From Pseudopyrenochaeta lycopersici (taxonomy: Eukaryota; Ascomycota; Dothideomycetes; Pleosporales; Pseudopyrenochaetaceae), in contig NHZP01000042.1 of assembly GCA_003313425.1 (NCBI GenBank), positions 186,001-250,000 of the forward strand: a DNA stretch of 64,000 nt, read 5' to 3'. The position numbers were made by a program, and so were the translations under genes. The notes under the pieces are model-generated. The model made no database searches. It was given only the letters and a program-made list of their open reading frames with translations, and was not told the origin of the DNA. This document shows, piece by piece, positions 31,728 through 43,865 of the stretch; the first letter of the stretch is position 1; each line of letters begins with the position of its first letter.

Positions 31728-34700
31728 TCACCGTCTCCTCACATTCTGCAGCAACACGACCAGCCTGTGTTTCTGGCGCTGCGACCATGTCGTCCGATGA
31801 GACAGGGCAGATAGCTCCTCAAATCCTCGTTGAGGTGTAGGTAAGGCGTCTAACTTTGCTGCAAGCCCCCTATACCTGTCACTCGACTGACCAAAAAGGC
31901 CATCAAACCCAGAAAGAGCTCTAGAGTACATTGCCCGTGCCTTGGTGGTCTCTCGTCGCTCTGCGTAGAGGTCGCCCATGTTTTGCATGGTGTTGAGTGC
32001 TGGCGTATGCTGTTGCACAAGTTGGTCCCCTAATGCCTCCGCATACCCTCGCAGCGCCCGCTCGTACATCTGCTCTGCTTCCGTCAGCTTGCCTTGGCCC
32101 TTGTAGAGGATGCCTAGAATATTAACTGTGTCCAGTGTCGACGTGTGGTTGGGTCCGAGTACTTCCTCCATCCCTCGCAGCGCCCGCTCGAACATCTGCT
32201 CCGCCTCAGCCAGTTTGCCTTGGCCTACGTAGAGAAGGCCCAGGTTGTTGACCGTCTGAAGTGTCGACGTGTGGTTGGGTCCGAGTGCCTCCTCGTATCC
32301 TCGCAGCGCCCGCTCGAACATCTGCTCCGACTTGACTAGCTTACCTTGGTCCTTGTAGAGGTTGCCTAGGTTGTTGACCGTGTCCAGTGTCGACGTGTGT
32401 TTGGGTCCGAGTGCCTCCTCATACCGTCGCAGCGCCCGCTCGTACATCTGCTCTGCCTCCGTCAGCTTGCCTTGGTCCTGGTAGAGGAGGCCTAGAATGT
32501 TAACTGTGTCCAGTGTCGACGTGTGGTTGGGTCCGAGTGCCTCCTCATACCCTCGCAGCGCCCGCTCGAACATCTGCTCCGCCTCAGCAAGCTTGCCTTG
32601 GCCTACGTAGAGAAGGCCCAGGTTGTTGACCGTCTGCAGTGTCGACGTGTGGTTGGGTCCGAGTGCCTCCTCGTACCCTCGCAGCGCCCGCTCGTACATC
32701 TGCTCTGCCTCCGTCAGCTTGCCTTGGTCCTGGTAGAGGAGACCTAGAATATTAACTGTGTCCAGTGTCGATGTGTGATTGGGTCCGAGTGCCTCCTCGT
32801 ACCCTCGCAGCGCCCGCTCGAACATCTGCTCCGCCTCAGCTGGCTTGTCCTGGTCCTTGTAGAGATTGCCCAGGTTGTTGACCATCTGCAGTGTCGATGT
32901 GTGGTTGGGTCCGAGTGCCTCCTTTCCTCGCAGCGCCCGCTCGTACATCTGTTCCGCCTCAGCTAGCTTGCCTTTGCTTGCGTAGAGAGCGCCCAAGTTG
33001 TTGACCATGTCCAGTGTCGACGTGTGGTTGGATCCGAGTGCCTCCTCGTACCCTCGCAGCGCCCGCTCGAACATCTGCTCCGCCTCAGCCAGCTTGCCTT
33101 TGCCTGCGTAGAGAGCGGCCAGGTTGTTGACCGTGTCCAGTGTCGACGTGTGGTTGGGTCCGAGTCCTTCCTCCATCCCTCGCAGCGCCCGCTCGAACAT
33201 CTGTTCCGCCTTAACCAGCTTGCCTTGGTCCGTGTAGAGGATGCCCAGGTTGTTGACCGTCTGCAGTGTCGACGTGTGGTTGGGTCCGAGTGCCTCCTCC
33301 TTCCCTCGCAGCGCCCGCTCGAACATCTGCTCCGCCTCAGCTGGCTTGTCCTGGTCCTTGTAGAGATTGCCCAGGTTGTTGACCGTCTGCAGTGTCGACG
33401 TGTGGTTGGGTCCGAGTGCCTCCTCCTTCCCTCGCAGCGCCCGCTCGAACATCTGCTCCGACTTGACTAGCTTGCCTTGGTCCTTGTAGAGGTTGCCCAG
33501 GTTGTTGACCGTGTCCAGTGTCGACGTGTGTTTGGGTCCGAGTGCCTCCTCATACCCTCGCAGCGCCCGCTCGTACATCTGCTCCGCCTTAACCAGCTTG
33601 CCTTGGCCCTTGTAGAGGATGCCCAGGTTGTTGACCGTCTGCAGTGTCGACGTGTGTTTGGGTCCGAGTGCTGCCTCGTACCCTCGCAGCGCCCGCTCGA
33701 ACATCTGTTCCGCCTTAACCAGCTTGCCTTGGCCCTTGTAGACGATGCCTAGGTCGTTGACCGTCTGCAGTGTCGACGTGTGTTTGGGTCCGAGTGCCTC
33801 CTCGTACCCTCGCAGCGCCCGCTCGAACATCTGTTCCGCCTTAACCAGCTTGCCTTGGTCCTTGTAGAGGGTGCCTAGGTTGTTGACCGTGTCCAGTGTC
33901 GACGTGTGGTTGGGTCCGAGTGCCTCCTCCATCCCTCGCAGCGCCCGCTCGAACATCTGCTCCGCCTCAGCAAGCTTGCCTTGGCCTACGTAGAGAAGGC
34001 CCAGGTTGTTGACCGTGTCCAGTGTCGACGTGTGTTTGGGTCCGAGTGCCTCCTCATACCCTCGCAGCGCCCGCTCGTACATCTGCTCCGCCTTAACCAG
34101 CTTGCCTTGGCCCTTGTAGAGGGTGCCTAGGTTGTTGACCGTGTCCAGTGTCGACGTGTGTTTAGGTCCGAGTGCCTCCTCCTTCCCTCGCAGCGCCCGC
34201 TCGTACATCTGTTCCGCCTCAGATAGCTTGCCTTTGCCTGCGTAGAGAGCGCCCAAGTTGTTGACCATGTCCAGTGTCGACGTGTGGCTGGGTCCGAGTG
34301 CCTCATCGTACCCTCTCAGCGCCCGCTCGTACATCTGCTCCGCCTCAGCCAGCTTGCCTTGATTGTAGTAGAGATTGCCCAGGTTGTTGACCGTCTGCAG
34401 TGTCGACGTGTGTTTCGGTCCGAGTGCCTCCTCGTATCCTCGCAGCGCCCGCTCGAACATCTGCTCCGACTTGACTAGCTTACCTTGGCCCTTGTAGAGG
34501 TTGCCCAGGTTGTTGACCGTGTCCAGTGTCGACGTGTGTTTGGGTCCGAGTCCTTCCTCCATCCCTCGCAGCGCCCGCTCGTACATCTGCTCCGCCTTAA
34601 CCAGCTTGCCTTGGCCCTTGTAGAGGATGCCCAGGTTGTTGACCGTCTGCAGTGTCGACGTGTGTTTGGGTCCGAGTGCCTCCTCATACCCTCGCAGCGC

Positions 34701-37450
34701 CCACTCGAACATCTGTTCCGCCTTAACCAGCTTGCCTTGGCCCTTGTAGACGATGCCCAGGTTGTTGACCGTCTGCAGTGTCGACGTGTGGTTGGGTCCG
34801 AGTGCCTCCTCCTTCCCTCGCAGCGCCCGCTCGTACATCTGCTCCGCCTTAACCAGCTTGCCTTGGTCGGCGTAGAGAAAGCCCAGGAGGTGTATCGCAT
34901 CTAGCATTGCCCGCCTTCTTCTACCCTCCTCGGATTCGAGCCCACACCCCCCGTCATCTCTAGAATCCCACCTTGTCTGGCTGTTTACCACCCACCCAGA
35001 ACACGCCTGCACATGAGGGAGAAGGCGACGCTGCATGGCCGAGAAGTCTCTGACTGACTGACTCGGCACAGCCCATCCGACTATGACCACCGCCAGTCGA
35101 CCAAGCTCCGACGCGAACCGCCTGCCCTGGTAGTAGTATGCCCACCGATGGACCACCGGATGCGTCGAGTAGCTTGTAGTCTCGTCTGCCGCTCCTACCA
35201 GCGAGTAGTTGCGCAGCAGCTGAATCGCCCACCCGAACGCGAGCTCGCTGCTTGCGATATCCCCAATCCACTCAGACAGCATCCTTGCAACCACCGTCGA
35301 ATTTTCGCGCGCTGCTGCAAACAGCCCGTGCCACAAGTCCTTGTTATCAAGAAACGACCACAGGAGCAACAACTTGGCTGCGCCTTCGTTTTTGTCACGA
35401 ATCGCATTATAAGAGATGGCCCACGTCGTCCATACGCTGCGGTCTGGATAGTCCTGCAGCATCGCGTCCGCTACACCTCTCGCCTCCATCAGCTCGCTCC
35501 ACTGCTGCTCGTAGAAGCGCAGGTATGTCTCTAACCCTACCCCGCTCTCCTGCAGATACGCACCCGCCTGTGCAATCGCTAGAGGCAAGCCGTCCAGCCG
35601 CTCCAACAGGCTGTCGCCTTTCACTGTGTCTGTACCTCAAGCGTCAGCTCAAGTCGCATATATCAACTTGTTCCTTGCTCTAGACTTACTATACTGCCTC
35701 TTGTACCAGGTCTTGAGAATGGCCCGCGCTTGCTCTTTGTCTACCTTGTCCAGGCGCTGTGAGTCTCCTAGCTGCTCCAGCCTCGCCAGTCGAGTCGTGA
35801 TTAGGACAGATCCATGGTCGGCGCCGGAAAGGTAGCATCTCACATCGTACGCGTCAGGGTCGCCGCCTCGTATACTGTATTCTCGATCGACGTTATCAAT
35901 AATGAGCAGCCAGGCCGTGTTGTCTGGCCACGCAAGCCAGACCATGACGTCCCTCACCACAGCATCAATGTCGGCACTGCCGTCCGTAGCATACGTCTTG
36001 CTCATCTCAGGCATCTGGCCTCGAGGGATCTTGCCCGCGCAGTGCGCAATGCTGCGTTTGAGGCTGTCTTCGCTCCTTCCATCCAGCCAAAACACGGCGC
36101 TAAACCGGCGGTGGTGTCGCCGCGCGAACTCGACGGCCAGCTGCGTCTTGCCTATGCCGCCAAGCCCATGCAATACCTGTATCTTCTGCCGCTGATTCGG
36201 TTCATGTTGAGGCAGGAGCACCCGCTCGAGCTCCGCCATCTCTGACGGTCGGTCCACGAACGTGCTCACTCTTGGGACGCCTTCAAGGCTGAACGCGGTG
36301 CGATACTCTCCGAAGTCTATATATGGCTTAGCTATGTACCGCAGGAGCAAGTGACGTCAGGACTAACACTCTCTGCCTGCGATGCTGCCCGCACACGCCT
36401 GCATCTGTTTGTACACCTCCTGCGTCCCGATGTACCGTCGTGTGGCTGCCGCCATCTTGACATTCTTCGTCTCATCTAGCCCAATGTCCTCCAAGCCCCG
36501 CACCACGTTGAACCGATAGTACCGCCCCGTGCTGTCGAGCAGCGACCTCTCGCGCCGAAACCTCTCCGCTGTCACCTCCGTCTCCGTTGCGATCGCAACA
36601 AGCGTCTCACCGATATGCAAGACGTCGTCCTTGAACGGCTTAAGCGACGGCACTCCCGTCCCGATCGAAACCAGGCACTTGACCCGGCCCTCCAGCGGCT
36701 CTGGTCCCCACGCCAGCTGTGCCTGATCCCACACCTCCCGCACTGGGTTGTTCGCTCCTATTGCGCCGTCGACAAACTCTTCCCCGAATCTTCCCACGGC
36801 AATCGGGTCGAAGAAGGACGATGCCGCCGAGGTCGCACGGCAGGCCTCCCATATCTTCGCGCTGTTCAGGAGGTCGTTGTTGCCGCGCGGCGTCCTGTAG
36901 CTCGTGAGGCAGACCGTCTCGCTGGTCTCCTTGCTCGTTGCGCACACGAAGCTATAGTAGTCAGCCTATACTCTGCTAGACATGTGCAAATATCCTACAC
37001 CCTGCATGCATTGTTTGAGTCATCCTTGAGCAGCGCGTCCTCTGGCAGGCCTTGCTGCCTGAGGACCTCCCTTACTGCCCGCGCCAGCTCCTCCGAGTCG
37101 AAGCGACCCTGCACCTTGCCCTTGACCGTCACCCGGTGTCGCATCTTGCGGAACACGCGGTCGGAGAGCGACAGATACGCAGCGATGCAGTCGGCCACGC
37201 TCATCCTTAGCCGGCCGAGCATGATGGCGATCAGCCTGAAGGGTTAGCCCACTCTGCGTACATCTAGCATCTTACTTTCGATCACCTACCCGCCCGTGCT
37301 CGTCCCGCCGATCATGTCGAAGTAGTCGCACGGCTTCGGTGGCGCGTCTGGGTTGACGGCCTCCATGAGCTGCTCGAGGATCATAAGCGCGGACATGCCA
37401 CGCACGCCACCGCCGTCGAGCGCGAGCAGGCGGAGGTCGTTGCAGGGCAT
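31728..37450 (-). CDS. NLR-type STAND protein: patatin / NB-ARC / TPR array
   Basis: Exons read from splice signals: 37450-37290, 37235-36999, 36951-~36400, ~36325-35690 and 35635-31728. Introns of 54, 47 and 54 bp are clear; the exon 3/4 join (about 36325-36405) is not settled. Roughly 1850 residues. The N-terminus is a patatin phospholipase domain: DGGGVRGMS (oxyanion hole, residue ~12), GTSTGG (Ser nucleophile, ~51) and FVDGAIGANNP (catalytic Asp). Next is NB-ARC: VLHGLGGIGKTQLA (P-loop), WLLIIDNVD (Walker B), GSVLITTR and LDGLPLAIAQ. Then comes a winged-helix-like region and a TPR array. In fungi this layout is an NLR: repeats sense, NB-ARC oligomerises, patatin attacks membrane lipid. 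All key residues are present. Confidence 0.85.
31990..34890 (-). repeat. 126-bp tandem array encoding 22 near-identical 42-residue TPRs
   Basis: Consensus unit LGxLYxxQGKLxxAEQMxER followed by ALRGxEEALGPxHTSTLxTVNN, kinesin-light-chain-like TPRs. I count 22 highly similar units, then one diverged unit and a degenerate cap. One unit is 41 residues (a lost Glu in RGKEALGP). Differences fall at a few positions (residues 3, 6-7, 12-14, 18, 25, 32, 37-38). Such uniformity implies ongoing recombination or gene conversion among units. Confidence 0.95.
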
Positions 37451-37459
37451 GGTGTATAT

Positions 37460-38060
37460 GCGTTAAACGGCGAAATCGAGAGAGCACAGGGGCCAGGTCG
37501 TGGGAGGAGGCGTGGTGTCTGGTCTACGGCGGTTACCTCAGGCGGGCTTCACTGAGGCAGTGTTTCCGCCCCCAGCGTGTGCGGCTGAGCTGGTGCGCGC
37601 CTGCCTTCTGGAGCAGCTCGCATGTGTGTTTTTGTCGCTCGGTGCCGCTACGCTGGCTCTTTTGTAACTTAGGGCCTGTTCGGTTGCTCCGTTTTGAACC
37701 TCCGTTTTGGGGCTGCTGAGATTTGTCCTCACATTTTAGTTGGATCCCAGATCATGTGATACGATAGTCAAACACTGGTGTAACACACCAGTAGGCTATA
37801 TATACAGACCTACAGACACAGACAGTCAATAACACCTGTTCACACTTCAAGTTTCCAACTGTTTTTGAGATTTGTCCCCAGCGCTAACGTGATCCACCAC
37901 CAAGCTGGCCAGACCATCGGGATGGCCGCCCCGCAACTAGTAGGATGGTTCAAAACAGGATATCCCAACAACAACTGAATTTTACATTAAGTGGTAAGAA
38001 GGCTAGGATCTACGATCTCTATTGTAAATTTAGGTATGAAGGGCGTTTTGCAGGTTTTGG
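37460..38060. other. Noncoding stretch with relic MULE-type termini
   Basis: Upstream of the NLR gene. Two copies of the MULE subterminal motif occur: TGAGATTTGTCCTCAC near 37726 and TTTTTGAGATTTGTCCCCAG near 37862, the latter followed by CGCTAACG as in the MULE left end. The ~150 bp between contains a TATATATA box-like sequence. This looks like a tiny deleted derivative of the 8268-11376 element family. No gene is supported. Confidence 0.45.
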
Positions 38061-38226
38061 TATCCCCCGCACCGCCAACATCGCCCGTACACGGGCCACC
38101 TAAGCTCAGCCAACCAGCGCGCAGCCCCGGCGAATCGCCGAAAACCTCAGGATTGTGTTGTAGAGCGTAGATTTTTGAATTGCCTACTAACTTGTTAGTA
38201 AATGGAAATCAGTTATTTTTGCAAAT

Positions 38227-40306
38227 ATGCCAAGTAATTCTTCAAAGTTGAGTAATGACCCTGACTGGGTAAAATATACTCAGTACGAGAAAAAATCAGG
38301 GAAATTCCCGGATTTGCCACGCACGCCGCCATCTGAGTGGAAGCCTCTCTCTATTAGCAACGACGACACAGGCAGGGCGCGTTTACCTGAGGGAGTAGAT
38401 GCTGGCGATCCTATTACTCTCTTCGATCTCTTCTTCAGCGTTGGCATCCTTGATAGGATAGCCCACCATACAAATCAACATGCTGAGAAGCTCAGAGCCG
38501 CAATAATAGACGACCCATACGTACGAGGATGGAAGCCGACGTCGCCAACTGAGCTGTATACGTACTTCGCGATAGTAATATATATGGGCCTACACAAAGA
38601 GCCGTCAGCAGAGGAATACTGGAGTAGGCTACACGCCAACGCTCCTACTCACCATATCAACAAGTACATGTCCCGCCAGCGCTGGGAGCAAATAGATCGC
38701 TATATATACTGTACAGAAGTCGAACAACTGTTTAAATCGCCGTTCGGGCGCGTGTGGGATCTCTCTGAGCATATACGCAAGCGCTCACTTGAGCTGTGGC
38801 ATCCTGGTGGGTCTCAAGGTGCGATTTACTAGCTTTTTGTTAGCAATACTAACTGCGGCATCTAGGCAAGCACCTCTGCGTTGACGAAGCTATCGCCAGG
38901 TTTACTGGACGCGTCAGCGAGTTAGTAATAATCAAGACGAAGCCCACACCTGAGGGATATAAGATATGGGTCCTCGCGAGCGACGGCGTTGTACTCAACT
39001 GGCTATTTCATGCCAAGGGCGTTGGCAGAGGGCCTGTCAATCTCGCATACGACCTCTCTGAGCTGGCCTTTACCCCTACTGAGTCAGTGCCTCTTACTCT
39101 CGTACTTGCCAAAGACGCTGATAACAACCGTATATTTCCGCCAGGGCTCCACGCCGTGTGGGACGACAATCTCTTCAACACCATCCCCATGCTTGAATAC
39201 CTAAGGGACGAAGGCATAGGCTGTGCCGGCACAGTCAGAAGCACAAAGACTGCAACAGAGGAGCGCTTCGAGGCTAAAGCTGAGACGGAGATGGCAGCGC
39301 CAGAGCTAGCAACAAGGGAGCGTGGTAAGCAGAAGTTGACAAAAGAGCGCTTTAATAGCGACTTAATACGGCTTAAGACGCAATTTACAAAGGAGATTAT
39401 GTGGGGAGAGGCTTACTGGGCGCTCTCAAACAACAAGACAGTACTTCAAGCTGCCTGGCGGGATTCGCAAGTCGTCCTTTTTGCTACTACTATCGCTGAC
39501 GGTAAGCAACTCTGGCAACTCTAGCTGCTCTGGCTGCTCTGGCTGCTCTGGCTGCTCTGGCTGCTCTGGCTGCTCTGGCTACTGCTAAGCTCAAGCTAAC
39601 AATAGCAGGCGTTACTACTGTAGAGCGGCTCCGCCGTCGCCCTGTCGTAAGCGTGTACAACAAGAAGCCCTTCGAAAAGGCCTTTGGCGGCGCGCCCGTC
39701 AAGTTACTTGGCATCCCCGAGATGATAGATGCCTACAATCACTACAAGAGCGAGGTAGATCGATTTGATCAAACGCGCAGCTATTACTCTACTCAACAAG
39801 TACGCCATCGTACATGGCGGCCACTACTTTACTTCTTACTCGACTTGACGCTTAACAACGCGTACAGGCTCTCTACATACTCAACGCTAGCCTCAGCTAA
39901 GAGAGATGGCCACAAACGCTTCCTCTATAAGCTCGTTGATCAACTCTTTGAGCGCGGCACACGACTTAACAACGGCTCTCGCAAACGCAAGGCTCTCGAC
40001 GACGTCGTCGCCGCGGATAGCGACTCTCATACAATAACAAAGGTATACGCAGAGTCAAAGACCTGTACAGCCTGTAGCGAAAGTGGGCGGGCACACAACG
40101 GAGTAACAACTGCCAGGGCACCTCTAAGAGCAATAACAGGTAATTCACATGGCCGCCAACGCGCTCCGCGTACAACCTATGGCTGTAGACTTTGCAAGGT
40201 GCCTTTGTGTGGGCCAGAGCTGCGTCCTGAGTGCCTGGCCGAGCACCAACGCCGCGTCAGCACCATCAGATCGGTAGACATCTCTATGAGCTCTACTATT
40301 AAGTAA
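38227..40306 (+). CDS. piggyBac-like transposase (3 exons, apparently intact)
   Basis: Exons 38227-38818, 38866-39501 and 39606-40306 give 642 residues. Intron 1 (47 bp, GTGCGA...TCTAG) has a perfect TACTAAC branch site; intron 2 (104 bp, GTAAGC...AATAG) has GCTAAC and contains a 9-bp minisatellite. Both are phase 1. The DDE_Tnp_1_7 domain shows HLCVDEAIARFTGR (D204), AVWDDNLF (D297/D298) and VDRFDQTRSYYST (D461, D464), the positions of the catalytic aspartates of piggyBac. The C-terminus has a Cys-rich ring/ribbon, CTACSESGRAH...CRLCKVPLC. No stop or frameshift remains once the introns are removed, so it could be active. Confidence 0.85.
39505..39592. repeat. 9-bp minisatellite inside transposase intron 2
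   Basis: About seven copies of GCTGCTCTG in tandem, preceded by two shorter relatives (CAACTCTGG). It lies wholly between the GTAAGC donor at 39502 and the AATAG acceptor at 39605. Removing it with the intron keeps the transposase frame. Confidence 0.85.
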
Positions 40307-40689
40307 TTAGCAATTATATTACTGTATTTCAACTACAACCATCATAAATGAGCCTGCCTACGAGAACTGCTAAGACATTTCATATGTTTTGGTTTTCCTA
40401 CTAAAATAGTGCCATCAGGGACATCCTCCTATTGGCAGACGCCAGGTGGCCCGTGTACGGGCGATGTTGGCGGTGCGGGGGATAGTGGTCTGAGCGGGTG
40501 ATCAATGTGTATTATGGAAATCTCTACAACGCCTATGGGGATAATTTCGTTAGAAAATGGTTGTAATGGATTAATCTAAAGTATGATGTAGAGATCTTGC
40601 TACAAAATATGACGTCTTTTCTTATTTAACCGGCTTTTGCCTTATGTCGATAATACCGGCCTTGTCTCATAAATACAGACACTGTGCTG

Positions 40690-42770
40690 CCTGTGCTGTA
40701 CTACACTGTAGATGATTGCGGCGGTTAGTTATTATCATGCCTAATCTACTAAATATTCTTTCTGGCTCGTCGCTCATTGCTGGAATACTGAGAATATCGA
40801 TAGCCATCTGCGCAAGCTGCGGATACTGGGCTTTGCTAGTCGTTGTCCACCAGGCGATTGGCTCGTTACACTCGATCTGCCCTTGAGTGCAATAGCGGTC
40901 ATATTCATCCTTTCTCTTCTTACGGTTAGCTGTCTGCGCAGCTTTGATACCTCTTATTTGATACGCTTGAATGCCCGTAGGCTCACTGTCGCGCGGGTTC
41001 TTCTTTTGGGGCGAAAGGGTATCTGAAATGGGCTGTTGCTTGTAGCTGTCAAGCCAGAGCCTTTTGACTGCTCTCTGCCCGTCTTTGATCTACTTTGGCT
41101 GCTTGTTCTAGAACGCTTTGAGATAATCCTAGTTCTTCGCAGGATTAAGAACGACGGCGGTAAGGTAGACAGGCGAGTCTCTAAGCTTCTAGTAATACTG
41201 TTGAGCTTTGTTGATTGTAAGCTTGATTTGGGCTTTGAAATGCTATTCCCCTTGAATAATGTCTTCTGCTGCAGATTTGTATGAGGCATAAATAGTAGTT
41301 AGCTCTTCGAGAATATACTTGATATCCTGAATGACGTTTGTTAGCCCGCTGGATGTACCATCACCTGGTTGACCCTGTAGATCTAGCGTCGCCTTATAAT
41401 ATGGCCTGAGCAGTCTTTTATACTTGGAGAGTATGTCCTAGTCCTTTTCTGTTAACCTATCTGTGAAGATGTCCTTGCAGATTGCTGCATCCTTAACTGG
41501 CAACTCTGTACCCTTGGCATTGTTCTGTTTGATTAGTCTCTCTTCTGATTTAAGCTAGTAATTAAGAGCATTACGGAGTTTATTCGCACGACGGAGCATA
41601 TTATAGACGCTATTCTAGCGTGTATTTTTGTCTTGGCAGAGCTCGTAAGTCTTGAGGTTAGCTTTATCGGCCTTACTATTGGATTCTTTGATGTATTTCT
41701 GCTGTGCTATAGTACATTAAGAACTAAATTTGCCAGAAGGGCAGTAAACTTACCTGCGACCTATCTAGCTCGTTGTTGGGGGCTTGAATACGTCCAAACA
41801 ACTAGGTTGTGAAGTTTGCTGACTGATCTGTTTTTTCTCTAATGCCTTAAACTCTCTTCGATGTTTTTTGGCATCTGATCCTCTATTTTAAATAAATCTG
41901 GGTCTACGCTGAAAATTAGATGGCGAGCAATGAGATTGATAATATGGCTAGAGCAGCGAAGGCGTCGTTTAATAGCATTAAAACCATACGTCTCTGTAAG
42001 AGCATCCATTGCCGTATCGTTGTTTGAAGCGTTGTCAAGCACAAAGAATCTAATCTTGTTCATGACCTCAAAGTTGTTGATAACCTTGCTGACCCTATTG
42101 GCGATGTTGATACCTGCGTGTGAGCCTAGTTGCTCTGGAGTTGAGAGAAGGATGTATTGAGCCTTAAAGTCCTTGTTGAGAAAGTGAGCGATAATGTTGT
42201 TGAGGGATAATAGGTTTCTGGAGGTCCAGAAATCAAATGCGAAGTGGACTTTACTTGAAGCATCTTTTAACTCCTTCTTTACTGTCGCTTTATGAAGCTT
42301 AAAACTATGAGCTACCCAGGCCGAAATCGTGGTATGGGAAGGCATTGCAGGTTCCGCACGGGAAGAGAGGTATCTAATGAGCTTACGGAACGCTGCACTA
42401 TTAACTTGACGAAAGGAGACATTGTTATAGATAATCCAACGAACGAGAAGCCTCTGGAATCGATTCGTATTAAATTTGAGCGCTAAATAGTTTATGATTT
42501 CCTGTTCTCGAGGAATAGACGCGTCGAGGCTAGCAGTATCTGCTGTAGAGGGAGCGGGCTTGCCTTTTATTGTCTAGAGCCACCTCTTTGAGGTATTATT
42601 GATAACTTCTTTGTTGTCTTTATCCTAGGCTAGATGATGGATATCTCGTAAATGTGTATTCACGGCAGAGGTACTATTGTTGGTGTTGTAATGGCTACCT
42701 TTCCTAGCTAGATGACATTCCTTATAGAGCTAGAATCTTTTCTTCGTCCCCTGCTCCTCTGTCGGCGCGC
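40690..42770 (-). pseudogene. hAT transposase relic with RIP-type stops
   Basis: Minus strand. The 5' part has a BED-type finger remnant (CHLARKGSHYNTNNSTSAVN then HLRDIHH). It is followed by a long intact block, 42530-41839, containing FDFWTSRNLLSLNNIIAHF, FFVLDNASNNDTAMDAL and RLRCSSHIINLIARHLIF (hAT catalytic core). The 3' part carries the dimerisation domain WWTTTSKAQYPQLAQMAID followed by ILSIPAMSDEPERIF. Stops lie mostly where Trp or Gln is expected (for example PAKN*DYLKAF*NKQPK*IKD, where Trp fits each), matching TGG to TAG and CAG to TAG. No element ends were recognised. Confidence 0.75.
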
Positions 42771-43865
42771 TAAACGCCCAGAACTATCCTTGAATCTTCT
42801 TTATTGAACGTGACAAAGGGATTGAATGCCCGGGAAGCAACCTCCATTGCACCTATGACTAATCGTGGTCTGAATCGGTATAATGGGACTTATTGGCGAC
42901 GAAAGCTCGGCTATCCTATTTAGAGAAAGGTTAGTATAAGTGTAAGAGAATTATTTCAGGGCCCTACTGCGGAGAGTGGTGCAGACAGTGCAGAGCATGT
43001 TGAAGGAGCAGATAGAGCAACCTTCTCCCCCTTAAATGACTGTAAAGCGTCAACCGTAAGAGGTAATAGTGATGTTATGTGACGTAGTAATAATAGTAGT
43101 GATAACTGCTGCGGAGAGTAAAACAAGAATAATAACTTAATGAGGCATGTTAGATCCAGAGCTATTTTTTTTGGAAAAGGTGCGACACCTTCAACGCCTT
43201 GCAACTCAGACTTCGTCACCTTGGGCTCGTTTTATAAGGAAGCAAATAGCTATGATTCTAGTGGCTTATGCACGGAGTATCTGTCGCCCCGTACTCAGAA
43301 TTATCTTCACGATAATGCGAAGAAATTCGCTTGGAATCAGCCATTCCGCTTAGCTAGCAGATATGGCTTACGCATTGGCACTATGATGCCTCGTTCTCTA
43401 ATCTCCACCACAATGTGGCGGCAGTAATTTCGATTTGGATTCATTGGATTCCTCCATCCAATCCAATCCAATCCAAAACGAAGCGGATTGGATGGACAAT
43501 CCAAATAGCTTCCATCCATTGGCCACACTGTACATACTGTCTATACTTCGGCCGCTCAGCATCACGTCAAAACAAAACATAAGGCTCAATGGAAGGAATT
43601 TAAGCAATCGACTAAAGAAGAGCGCTCTTCTTTGGGTCACGATCCCCACCAGATTCTTATTGAGAAGTTTGCTCTATCAAATACTAATACCGCACAGGAC
43701 TTAGTTCTACGATAGGCGTACAACAAATTCAAGCGATGATAGCTCTCTGCGCACGACGACGACTCCCTCTGAGTGCTGTTGGCTGGCCAGAGCTTCATGA
43801 ACTACTCCTGTCTGTTAATCCAGAGATTAACGATCTCGCGCCATTTAGTAGAAGAAGCCTTGACA
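42771..43865. other. Decayed sequence without a supported gene
   Basis: Only short open frames. A small hairpin lies at 43454-43494: CCATCCAATCC repeats, a ten-base loop, then GGATTGGATGG, within a short tract of ATCCA repeats. It could be a piece of a small nonautonomous element, but no target duplication was found. Confidence 0.4.

Larger units (their letters stand above)
38063..40482 (+). mobile_element. piggyBac-family element with 39-bp perfect TIRs
   Basis: A 39-bp sequence starting TCCCCCGCACCGCC at 38063-38101 is repeated exactly inverted at 40444-40482. It is flanked by TA on both sides (38061-38062 and 40483-40484). The interior carries one transposase gene with two introns and no stop codons. 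The TTAA target site usual for piggyBac is not present at these ends. Confidence 0.9.

Noticed and set aside
31990..34890. CRISPR-like direct repeat array
   Set aside because: Units are contiguous, in frame and encode TPRs; there are no unique spacers, and the genome is eukaryotic.
32145..34904. Plus-strand repetitive open frames antisense to the TPR array
   Set aside because: Every one is the mirror of the 126-bp repeat; the minus frame is continuous for 1298 codons and carries the domain motifs.
37675..37700. GGGCCTGTTCGG as a hAT-type terminal repeat
   Set aside because: It resembles some plant hAT ends, but no inverted partner or 8-bp duplication was found nearby.
43454..43494. Hairpin with ATCCA repeats as a possible MITE
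   Set aside because: No target duplication or second copy in the window; a short palindrome in a simple repeat is not enough.
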